Positions 1 to 12,500 of a stretch of 64,000 nt of DNA are shown here, one piece after another. Both the position numbers and the translations under genes were made by a program. This stretch comes from Haliotis asinina. Taxonomy: Eukaryota > Mollusca > Gastropoda > Lepetellida > Haliotidae. The notes beneath the pieces are model-generated. The model was not told the DNA's origin. It did no database searches and was given only the letters and a program-made list of their open reading frames with translations. The DNA is taken from contig NC_090290.1 of assembly GCF_037392515.1 (NCBI RefSeq), positions 25,875,753 through 25,939,752 of the forward strand, given 5' to 3'. Position 1 is the stretch's first letter, and each line of letters begins with the position of its first letter.

Positions 1-597
1 TTTGTATCAACTTAATACACCAATAAACGGATTAGAATGAGAGTGAAAGTATATTCTGTAAAATCTCCATAATGATAACTGCATGTTAGCCGGTGTGTAG
101 TATTTTAAGAAAACAGACATGGAGTTGGTGTTCATCAGGATAGCATTTAATAACATCTGTCCTCACCAACAAACACACAACCATGTGTATTGCTGCCTGC
201 TGGCACTCTATATGCCCTAGATACCTTCATGACAAAAATACAAGAATCTGTATCGAAACGTCACATAACCCGAATGTAGAAGTCATTCATCTGTAAATGT
301 GCCTTGAGCATGTAGTAGGTGTGTGGACATGCACGCTGTATGAATGTCCTATAAAATAGTAAAATGGTAAGGGACTGTTCATAATTTATGGAAAGGGGGT
401 GATGATGATTGTTATGGAGCTGCATGTACATTGTGAATGGCAACCCCCTAAAATAAATATACAAAGTAAGTGAAAACCCCTCCTGCTTGTCATGTATGAA
501 ATCAGTGAACCTCCCTCCAGAACATGCATATAAAATTGATGATCTCCCTACCTCACCAGAACAATCATCACCAAAACCCACGTCCCAGCCATATGTT
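1..597. other. Upstream flank or intron of the PNKD-like gene
   Basis: No confident gene is seen here. The reading frame that enters the first recognisable PNKD exon stays open back to about position 487, and an acceptor-like 'ctccctccag' ends near 520, so part of this stretch could be coding. The amino acids before position 660 do not resemble the family, however. True first exons may lie to the left of the window. Confidence 0.4.
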
Positions 598-3500
598 ATG
601 GATGTTCCCTTAATAAATATATGTCCTTATCACTCTCTACCCCATGGTGTATGCTGCAGGTACTTTCTATACACACGGACACGCGTGGGATACTATTACC
701 ACCAGAAAGAGATAAAGAAGGCCAGAGAGAAGTTGCAGGGAGAAGACCATTCCAGCACAGAACCTACAGTGTTCAATGGTAAACAAAGTCAGCTGTGTCA
801 GATGCACAGTGTATCTGTTTTGTTTGCTGTTGTTTGATTTCAGTGCTCACTCAAGCTTTTTACATATGGCAATTCAAAATTCTGTTTATACATACATGAA
901 ATTCAAATTATTGATTTCATTCATTAGTCTTTTTATATTGCAAATTCAATTTGTTTGTTATGGCGCCAGCTGACACCTCGCGGTGCTACTGCCTTAGTTC
1001 CCGTACCGTAACATAAAAATAGCAGACAGAAATGTGGCTGTAGATAAACCAAACTCCCACAGTAGCGTCCACATGGACGTTTCCACAATGAAACTAATTT
1101 GCAAGGAGTCAAAGATGAGCAAACACAGATTGGGTGACAGTGATATTGCATTGGTAACTTCAATCTTCGCAAATACACGGTACAATGGTGCCCCTCAGAC
1201 AATTACAAATTGTGGAACAGGGTGAGTCAAACACACAAAACTATATGCAAGGGGTATTAGTCAAGGAACTATACACACTTTACCATATGGCTTAAAAGAA
1301 AGGAATAAAGTTAGACATACTCTCTGGATGCCTAGTAGATAGTAATCCTTACAGTTTGCTATTCAAAACAACCCCATAGAGCATATGAAGAAGGTGAACC
1401 ATATTTACCCATGTCCAGCCTCCTGAGGTCCTCCCCCAACGACCCTAAGCGCAGTGGCAATGTCCAGCCCAGATGCATGTAATGCAGGGGGATATAGTTG
1501 ATGCATCCGTCCGTCTGTCTGTCCATCATCATTTGGTTTCCGGAGGATAACTAGGAAACCGTTCAATATTTTTAGACCAAAATTAATAGATATAATAATC
1601 TCAACCTATAGTTGTGCCTTTTGCTATTTACAGAGTTTTTGCATTTTTAATTTTTTTCTGTATTTCCATGGAACATTTTGGTGTTAGTCTAATGGTGAGG
1701 TGGGCTTCGTTTCTGGAGCAGAACTCAAAAAGCTGTAGTGGTGCCTTTTGCTATTTACAGGATTTTGTGATTTATTATTTTCTCAGTTTCCATGGAAATG
1801 TTTCGAACTTAGTCTCAAAATGGAGGGATGGGCTTCGTGTCCGGGGCAGAACTCAAAAACTGTTCAATATTTTTCTGCAAAACTTGGTAGATATGTGTGG
1901 CAGACCCCAAAGTGGTGCCTTTTGGTATTTACAGTTTTTTGTGATTTCTCATTTTCTCGGTTTCCATGGAAACATTTTGGACTTTGTCTCAAAATGGAGG
2001 GATGGGCTTCGTTTCTGGAGCATAACTCAAAAACTGTTCAGTATTTTTCTGCAAAACTTGTTAGATACATCAGTCAGAATCTAAAGTGGTGCCTTTTGGA
2101 AATTACAGGTTTTTGTGATGTACTATTTTCTCAGTTTCAATGGAAACATTTTGGACTTAGTCTCAAAATGGAGGGATGGGCTTCATTTCCGGAGCACAAC
2201 TCAAAAACCATTTGATATCTTTCAACAGATCTTGGCAGAGATATGAGGCAGATCTTGAAGATCTTGATGCCTTTTGCTGTTTACAGATATATGTCATTTA
2301 TATTTTTCATGATTTCCATGGAAACGATTCAAACTTAGTCTAAAACAACATCAAGTAACCTTCAGATGATTTGTCCTTACAAATATGTTGGGACCGGGGG
2401 GATATGTCATCTTTTGATGACTCTTGTTGTAATATATGGTGTATAAGTGTTGTCATGTCAACAAACCAAATAAGGTAGGATTAAAGATTGCATAATTAAA
2501 TAACATTAGAATATTTTGATGCAGATTCAGCATGGTAATAAGCCAGGTTAATATGTAGTTCTTTGTCTTATGTTTATTTGTTAGTCCTCAGTGGGTGGTT
2601 TTGTCAGAAAATATTTGTATGTCAGTGCTGACAGTAACTCTGTTATGCATCCACATAAGCTACTGTGCAATTTCTGTAATATTTCAGACAGTTCTTTTTT
2701 TATTCTTTACATCTAATTTTCTTGTTTCCAGATCTGTCTATCATCCCCATTCCCATGCTGTTAGATAATTATGCCTATCTGATCACAGACAAGGCCTCCA
2801 ACATGTCTGTGGTGGTGGACCCTGGGGATCCAGAACCAGTGCAGGTAAGCAGGGTCAAGGTTTTGTTTTGCAAGTGATGGTTAATGATAAAGTACTTATG
2901 AGGCCTGTCCCTCGGCTTATGGATGACATGCCAATTCTGTACATTTTGTCATGTACACTCACATCTCATTGCCGGGGTCTCGAATATTATGCATAACTCG
3001 AAGTACCTATCGGTCCCGGCCATTTTTTCTACCCTCATAGACATACCTATGTCTCGGATACATTGATATGTCAAATTTATTACTTGGTCCCTAGTGATTT
3101 GACTCATCGGGAATTGACTGCATTTCAAGCCCATCCTTGACATTGCGTATTGTAGAACATGCCAATCCTTGGCATTGTGTCATGGATGTACATACCTCAT
3201 TCTTGACATTGTGTATTGCTGAACATGCCAATCTTGGACATTGTGTATTGTAGAACATGCCCACCCTTGGCATTGTGTCATGGATGGTCAGTCTCATCCT
3301 TGACATTGTGTATTGTTGAACATGCCCACCCCTGGCATTGTGCCATGGATGGACATATCCATGCTTGACATTGTGTATTGTACAGCATGCCCATCCTTCA
3401 CATTGTGAATTGTAGAACATGCCCATCCTTGGCATTGTGTCATGGATGTACATGCCCATACGTGACATTGTGTATTGTAGAACATGCCCATCCTTGGCAT

Positions 3501-6500
3501 TGTGTCATGGATGTACATGCCCATACGTGACATTGTATGTTGTAGAACATGCCCATCCTTGGCATTGTATCATGGATGTACATGCCCATGTTTGAAGTCA
3601 TGCCTGGTATATCATGCACATTGCATGGTGTTGCATATCCTCATTCTGTTATCAACGTTCATGAATAGGACACAGTACAATAATATAATAATAACATTAT
3701 AATGATATATAATAATATACAAAATTAAATGATACTTAGATATCCTTTTTTGTCAAGGATAAGTAGTTTATGGCAACTGTTAAATAGATTAGGTTGCCTT
3801 TTGCAGTTGCTAGCCCATCCATGACATTGTGTGTTATCAACACTGGATGACTCTTTCACTTCTCTCTTTCAGAAAGTGCTGAATGATATGAACATTACTC
3901 CTGAAGCAATTCTCATCACCCACAAACACTGGTAAATACAACACACTTTAGCAGACATTCCTTGACTGATCACATCTTTCTTTCTTATCACATCAGTCAA
4001 AGAGTACATTCTGTAAAACTCAAATTCAGCCTTAGATGAGTTAAAATGGATAGTGTAATGAAGAATTGAAAGATTAAAGTCTGCTCTCTGTGTGTAGGGA
4101 TCATAGTGGAGGGAATGAAGCCATGAAGTCTACCTACCCAAACGTCCGGATCTTCGGAGGAACAGAGGACCATGTGCCCAACATTACCAAGTTAGTAGCC
4201 TTTGTCCAACCCATCGAAGTTAATAACTATTGCCCCAAACTGCTAAGTTAGTACCCAGTGTCCACGACCTTTAAGTTTGTAGTTTTGATTTCACCATCAT
4301 CAATTAAGTAGCCCTTGTCCCAAATCTCTAAGGTAGCAGCCTTGCTCACTGTCACCGTGGCAGTAACATTGAACCCACATCACCAAGGCAGTAGACTTTG
4401 AGATTGAGCAAGGCAGTAGATTTCACTGACTTCACCTTTACCTTACAGCCTGTTGCCTTAGACAATATTCAAGCCAGTGGCCTTCTCACAACATCACCAA
4501 GGCAGTAACTTTCTCTAACATCACCAGCAGCACAACCACACTAGTATGAAGCTCACTTTCACTACAGTTTGACAAAAATGTATGACAGAGGGGGAAAATA
4601 TCGATAGGATTATAGTTTCACTGGCAAAAACAATTGGGGTTAATATCAGAGAATGTGACATTGACATCAGTCATAGGGTACCAAGACGCCCCACAAGAAA
4701 GTCCACGTCCAGTGCTCGTGCGATTTGTAAGCAACGCCACTAAGCGTCTGCTATTACAATCCCAGTCAAAACTGAAGAACGTAAAGAAACTAGAAAAACC
4801 AACAGTCTTCATAAATGAAGATTTAACTAAAACACGTGCTACTATAGCTCGTGACGCACGACAAATGGTTAATGATCACAAGTTTGAATCCTCCTGGGTC
4901 ACAGGTGGGGTCATCTTGAAAAAGCTCAAAGATGGCAAGGTCAAAAAGGTCGCAAATCCTACTCAGTACAAAGAAGCTTTCGATTCCACAAAACTTCTGA
5001 CAACTATTAGCCTCAGTCAAGAAAAGGTCGTAAAATCATAATTAAGTGTTCATTGTCTCGATCTAGAGACATGATACTATGCATGGCTAACATATATGTA
5101 TTGCGTTGCTTCAGCATGCATCTGGTGTCTCAATGCATGCAACGTTGACATAATCTAAGCAATCGTCATGATCATATCATGATCTAAAAAAATATGCGTG
5201 TAAAAACCTGTATTGTTTGTTTTCAACACAAGAAGTCTAACGTCTTCGCCTATGCACAGACAAGATGCTTTGGATTATTTCCACTTGCTATAACCAATGT
5301 TTTCATTCGCTAAGCAAGCATTTTCATACGGTATATGAATGACTCCAGCTACGGCACGTTTATTCCGTGCTGAAAATGTGTCCACGTGCAGTGTTTGTTG
5401 TTTTTGGGACCTCTCCTGACCGGTGTCATGATATCATGTGTTACGTCACCACAATAGCCTAATGGCCTCCCTGAGTAAGTCAAGACTCTTCCATGTCTTT
5501 CATGTGCAGCGTTCGATGTCAAGAGATATCAGTGTTTACGCCCACTGACAAAGTATTACTATATCTTAGTGTCCTGCGCATCTACGACACGTCTAGTTTA
5601 TGTCATGAATGTTTTTCATGCGTGTGTGTGAATGTGTATGCGTAATTATATATGTGTATTCTTGCATGCATGTGTGCATGTGCACGTGAATGTGTTTGAG
5701 TATGTTAATGTGTATATAAGTGTTATACATATGTGGGTATAGCTATGCTTATGTATATATGTGTATATGTCTATGTATACGTACATGTATATGCCTGCGT
5801 ATGTGGGTGCATGTGTACATGTGTGCATGTGTATGCGTGCATATGCATGTGTTTGTATATCTGCATATGTTTGTTTGTGCAGGCAGCATGTGGAACACAA
5901 GTGCAACTTACGTTGAGTAAACGCTGTCAAACCTCCCAGGGATTACCTTTGTATTGCGTATTCAGTCCTTTCATAATTCATAAAGAGTAACTGTATAGAT
6001 ATCTTGCTAATATTTGTGACATACCGCTGTCTCTCTTGAAAAAATGTTTGTCAGGTTCAGTCCGCCCAACACATTCTTATTACATAACAGACGCTCGTGC
6101 ATCCTGAGCAGCATGCAGAGTCGAGATTACGATGAATCACCATGCTGGTTTAGTAGATGTTGTTTTGTTTTCCACTGTTGCCTTTCTTGTTGCAGATGAA
6201 AGATTCCATCTGTAACATGATTTTATTTTTTGTTCATTCCTGTTTTCTTATCTTTGTGAGATTATCTACTTGCACTTCTGTCAGAGAGATACATTGTTCA
6301 CGTTATCTACCCACTAGCATACAGATATGTTTGCCTTTCTCTTTTAACATATCAGTAGCTTTACATACACAGTTATATTGCATTTCAGTCGCATGTCGGA
6401 AATTAAATACGATTTGTTTTCTCACAAGTGAACCCACTCAAATTATGATGATTAAACTATTCGATAATGATTGATATTGTACAGTATAGACACGTGGTGG

Positions 6501-9500
6501 GTTCCTTTGTTTGTCACATTGAAAACAAATCTGCCAAGAAGCTTAAACATACTTCTTATTCTTTACTACTCCTTTGCCTATACAATGCCAAAGTCTCCCT
6601 GGTAGTGTCTCTTATTCTCTTGGTCTGTGGCGATATTCATCCTAACCCAGGTCCAACTAATAGTCGTGAACTAAGATAAAATTGACATACTTGAGGCAGA
6701 GTTTGGCTCGTACGATGTCATATGTCTTACTGAAACATGGTTACATGATAGTATCAGTAGTAATGATATTCTGATTCCTGGCTTTCATTCACCTCTCAGA
6801 AATGATAGACAGAGTAGAGGCGAGGTAGTTGCAGTGTACGTTAAAAGTAAAATAAATGCCGAATATATGGAGAATTTAACTATACCCGGGCTTGAGGCGA
6901 TATGGATAAAAATAAGATGTAGAAAAAGGAACTACCTAATAGGAACGTTTTATCACGCAGACAAAACAGAAGCTTATTGGGATTTAATTGAAGATTCTAT
7001 CAATAACGCTACTGATCTTAATATGGATACAATTGTAGTTGGCGATTTTAATATTGATCTTTTTACAGATACAAGTCATAAAATCAACCAATTACAACTG
7101 CTATTTGGACTAACACAACTCATAACCGAACTTACAAGGATTACACCCAGTTCTAGTACATTAATCGATCTCATCTTCGTCTCAAGCGTTAGCACCCTAC
7201 TAAAATCGAGTGTTTTAGATCCAGTGTGTAGCGATCATTGCCCTGTATATGTTACTATTAATGAGTCGATTGCACAATCGATCAATTACAAGAGAAAAAT
7301 ATATAATTATACGCTAGTTGATTTTGACGGGATTAAAAATGCCCTATGTACTCTTGACTGGCATGCTATCTTCGCCTCTGAAAATATTAACCGTATCGCA
7401 GACGACTTTACAGGTACAATTCTTGACGTATGCGATAGTTATATTCCAAATAAAGTCGTTACGATAAGGCCCCGGGATGCCCCCTGGATGAGTAGTGAGG
7501 TACGTAAATTGATTCGTAGATGCAATCGCCATCATAAAATCGCAAAAAGGCATAACTCATCATCTGACTGGGCTTTTTTTAGATCGAGTAGAAATAAAAT
7601 ATCCGTGGTAAGAAATGCAAAGAGGAAGTACACAAAAACAATTGATGAAAAGATAAACAATGAACACGGTACAAAAACATGGTGGCGTCTAGTTAAGAAT
7701 TATGTAAAAAGTAAACATATCACCAATATTAACACTCTTCCTTCGATAATCCATAACGACAAACTATGCGATGACAGTGCTGAAACAGCAAACATTATGA
7801 ATGATTTCTTTGCAGATCAGGCAAGAGTAGATGCTCCAAATAGGGATATTCCCGAAATTCACTCAGAGGTAGATAATCCATTATGTGACCTAACATTTAG
7901 CTCGCAAGAAATCGACGATATTCTCTTCTCTGTTGACACCACCAAAGCAACAGGCCCAGATGGTATTGGCAACAAATTCCTGAAAATGAATACAAGAGAA
8001 TTAGCAGTTCCCTTATCTGAAGTTTTTAATATATCATTAAAGAACAAAGTGTTTCCCGATATTTGGAAGGAGGCATTAGTTGTTCCTATTCGCAAAAAAG
8101 GCAGTATAAATGAATGCTGTAACTATCGACCAGTCGCACTAACAAGCTGTGTAGCAAAGACTTTTGAACGATGCATTTTCAAACACGTATTTAATCAATT
8201 TAGGGATAATGAAATACTTACAAACTTACAATCCGGTTTCGTGCCAGGTGATTCAACAGTAAATCAACTAACGTACCTGTATGACTTTATAGCGAGTGCA
8301 GTCGATAAAGGTAAGGAAATTAGGGCTGTATTTTGTAACGTGAGTAAGGCTTTTGACAAAGTCTGGCATAAAGGTATTATACACAAGCTAAGACGTTATG
8401 GTATCGGGGGTAATTTGTTGAAATGGTTTGAGAGTTATCTAGACAACAGAGTTCAAAGAGTTGTTATAAATGGTTATACGTCTGACCAAAGATCACTCTT
8501 AGCCGACGTTCCACAAGGCTCTGTCCTAGGACCCCTACTGTTTATAGTTTATGTCAACGACATTGTTGAAGGAATTAACAGCAATATCTGTCTCTTCGCA
8601 GATGACACATCACTTCATGCTATAAAAGACGATCCTGCCGAAACTGCTCTGTGTCTTAATAATGATCTTCGTAAAATTTCTGATTGGGCCGACAAATGGC
8701 AAGTTACATTTAATCCCAATAAAACAGATTCTATACAATTCTCTTGTAAAGTGCAGGCAAGCCCAAAACTAAATTTAACAATGAAGGGTTATAACATTAA
8801 TGGTGTTAATAGCCATAAACATTTGGGACTTACTTTACAGCATGACTGCTCCTGGACAGACCATGTTAACTGCATCGCTAAAAAGGTTGCACCCATGGTA
8901 AACTGTCTTAGAGGTTTTAAATATCGTCTCTCACGGAAAACTTTGCAAACAATGTACATACAATTTATTTTGCCTATTTTCGACTACTGTTGTCACATCT
9001 GGGACAACTGTACCAAACAGCAAGCATTAACACTTGAAAAACGTAATCTTGATGCACTCAGAACTATTTGTGGTGCTGTTCGCGGTACGAGTCATAAGAA
9101 AATTTATGATGAGACAAATTTCCAACCACTATGTACTCGCAGACACATCCAAAAACTAACATTTTTCTATAAGATGGTTAATAATTTCACTCCAAAATAT
9201 TTGAGCAATCTCGTCCCTCCTAAGGTATCTGACACAACAAACTACAGTTTTCGAGATCATTTGAAGCTCCAAACTATCGATAGCAAAAGTGCAATTTATG
9301 CTAAGTCATTTCTCCCAGATACTGTAAGATTGTAGAATTCTTTGTCTACTGATCATAGAGAATCGGCTACTCTGGGTAGTTTTAAGAAAAAAATTAGTGT
9401 GTCATATAATAATCAAACTAATTTAAACTCAGGATCAAGATTCTGTCAGATTATTCATTCGCGGCTCAGGCTCAGTTGCAGTGATTTAAACGCACACAAA

Positions 9501-12500
9501 TATGAACGATTTTTATCTTCAAATCCGTCTTGTTCTTGTGGCTACTCTTACGAAGATCCAATTCACTATTTTTTTTCGTGCATAAATTACTCTGACATAA
9601 GACACAAAATGCACTTCTATACCAAAGGATATGATATCAAATCAATACTATACGGCCACTCTAATGGATCTGCTAATGGTAATCACGAACTATTAGAATC
9701 TATGCATTCTTTCATTGTACTCTCAGGCAGATTTGTGTTGTAATAGTAAGGTGAAACTGCACTTCCGACACTAATGATCTCAATGTTATAAGTGGCTATG
9801 TTTTCAAGTTTTGATTGTTACATTCTCAGAAAGCTATTGTTTATTGTTTGATTTGCATGCTTTTCTCCCCACGACTGCTTTATATAAGTTACTTGTATCC
9901 TGGAGCGGTATTAACATAAGCAATATATTGCTTGTTTACCAATCCAGATCCCCTTCTGGAAATAAATATGTTATGGGGTTTTGCAATACTTTTATTCACT
10001 GTGTATGTGTCATTTGGTTGTCACAGTTTAAGAAATAGGAAGTTTTCCTAAACAATTGGTCTAAAGCTTAAAAAGCTAAAAATGGTGGAAGAATGCATTG
10101 CTGACCTGACATTTCTGCAGTGGTGTAGTGGATGGGGACAAGCTGACATTTGGTGGTCTGAAGTTCACAGTCATGTTCACACCTGGTCACACAGTAGGCC
10201 ATGTGGTCTATCTTCTGGAAGGTCTTGGCTTTGGAGCACCGGATTGCCTGTTTTCTGGGGATCATGTCTTCCTTGGCGGATGTGGTAAGTGGAACATTGG
10301 AGTCCGTCTGGACCCATGCCATTGGAATTCCTCAAATGTTAACCATGCAAGGCAGTTTACTGCTCATTGGCCATAGCATGTGTAGGTGGTTCTGAGAGTT
10401 GAATGTTGGCATTTTAGTGTTCAAATCAAGGTAACAGTAATGCTATGTATTGCCTTGTAAATGTTTCTCCGTATTTTTGCGATTTATACTTTGTTAATGT
10501 AGCATAATAACTGTTTGATTGTGTACGGTTTACTACTATGTTTCTTTTGCTATTCACTGTAATATGAGGAGTTATGTTCAGGTCGAATGTTTGAGGGTAC
10601 GCCATCCACCATGCTCATGTCCCTTGACAAGATGTGTGAGCTTCACGACTCCACACTCATCTGGCCAGGTAAGATATACTCGATCATATACACAGGATAA
10701 ACAACTAAATAACAGTAGGAACATTCTATATTATATATACATTTTTTGATGAATAAAAAATAAATTAATTTCTCACTGTCATTTGGATATTTCGGATGAA
10801 CCAGTAGCAACTCATAGATGTTGTGACCTGTGAAGATCTGGGTTAGAATTGATCTTCAGCAACCCATGCTTGTGATGATAGGCAACTAATAGGATTGGGT
10901 GGTCAGACTTGCTGGCCTGGTTGACATGTCATTGTATCCCAACAGGTGTAGATCAATGCCTTTGTTGTTGATCAGTGGATTGTCTGATCCAGATTCAATT
11001 TTTTTACAGGCCTCTGCCATCAGGGATTGAATTGGGCCGCGATATCGTGATTTTCTCGCATCAGTTGCTATAAAATCGCACTCAAATCTATCTGCAGCGA
11101 TTTAAAATCGCATCCTGCTCACCTGTATGATAAGAAATAGTAAAGTTTTCAAATCTATTTTACTGAGAAAGGACTTGTCGTTCTTTTGTCCTTTCAAAGA
11201 TATTCCCGTTGCTTTCTACCTATTTTTAATCTTCGAACCATAACTTCTGGTATCGAACATTGAACATCGTTACACAGCGCTGCACAAAATGAGCTCCGCT
11301 GCAAGGAGTATGGCAAACTCTGAGCCTCGCAGCACTGTGTTGTTTATGCATTGTGCGATGGTGTACAGAGTTCTCATTTGGAAGTTGTGTTCTGCAACAT
11401 CTCACAAAGGGCGGCTACTAACGAAACCATCTCATTGGATATTAAAATCTTTAAATTCTTAAAGACTACGAATGAAAACAAAGAAACAACTTGAACCATT
11501 CAACACCGTAGGCCGAAAAATTGGCCAAGACATCACCAGTCCCCAGGCACTGTAGGTCGAAAAATCGACCAGTCAGTAGTCGCATCAAAATGATTTATAC
11601 TTTTAGGAACCTAACTAACAGATGATTCATTTATCAAATCTATCTATGGCCATATATTATCGACAAGATTAGAATTGTAAACTATTTTCCGCAATGTTAT
11701 TGAAAAAAAAATATTCTCACACACATGCTTCGGCAACGAGTTCTCAGTGAGCAAATTAACAATGCGTAGAGGATATAATTAAACAAATCACATAATCTGA
11801 AGAATAAAATCAACAACAGTACTCATAAAAATTGTCGAACAAACATTATAACTTACTATTTCAATCTTTATTGCGCGGTCGTGTCATGTCATTCTTTTTC
11901 GTTTATGGGGTTAGTCATTAGAAGCCAATGTTTATCCAATAAAAACACTTCTTACAACTATGAAAATACTCTTGGCAAGGATACAGTCATTTTGCTGATG
12001 TTCAGAGCTTTCGAATGATACCCGCCATCAAATGAATCATCTCACATGTTATTCAGTATCAGGCAAAGATTTTAAAACAGAGGTTTTTCACACTGTTGTA
12101 TCATGTTACCAAGCGAAATGCCACTGATATTGGGAAATACACGACCATACATATTACTTCAGAAATCTTTCTAGAATAATTTTTTGATTGTGTATAAATG
12201 AACATATGACAGAAAAAGTGAAGGGGATGTCATGACTTGTTACAAATAGAAAAAAACCTCTCCGGTTTTTTCTTCCCCACATGGTTCATCTGGACATTAA
12301 ATGTGTATGCCTGCATTTTCATTAAAAATTAATTTATTGAAGTTGTAGTTGTTTTTACTGAAAAATATGATAAAAAATAACTTTCATATTTATAAACAGT
12401 AAGATTAGACCTTTCAACTGGTATATGATATGTAGTAGCAATAATGATTTATGAGTTGATATTTTCTCTTGATAAACATAAATTTCATCTATGACCTCGG

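Noticed and set aside
5615-5885. Cysteine/tyrosine-rich small proteins on both strands
   Set aside because: Low-complexity TATG/TGTG tract; the open frames come from base composition.
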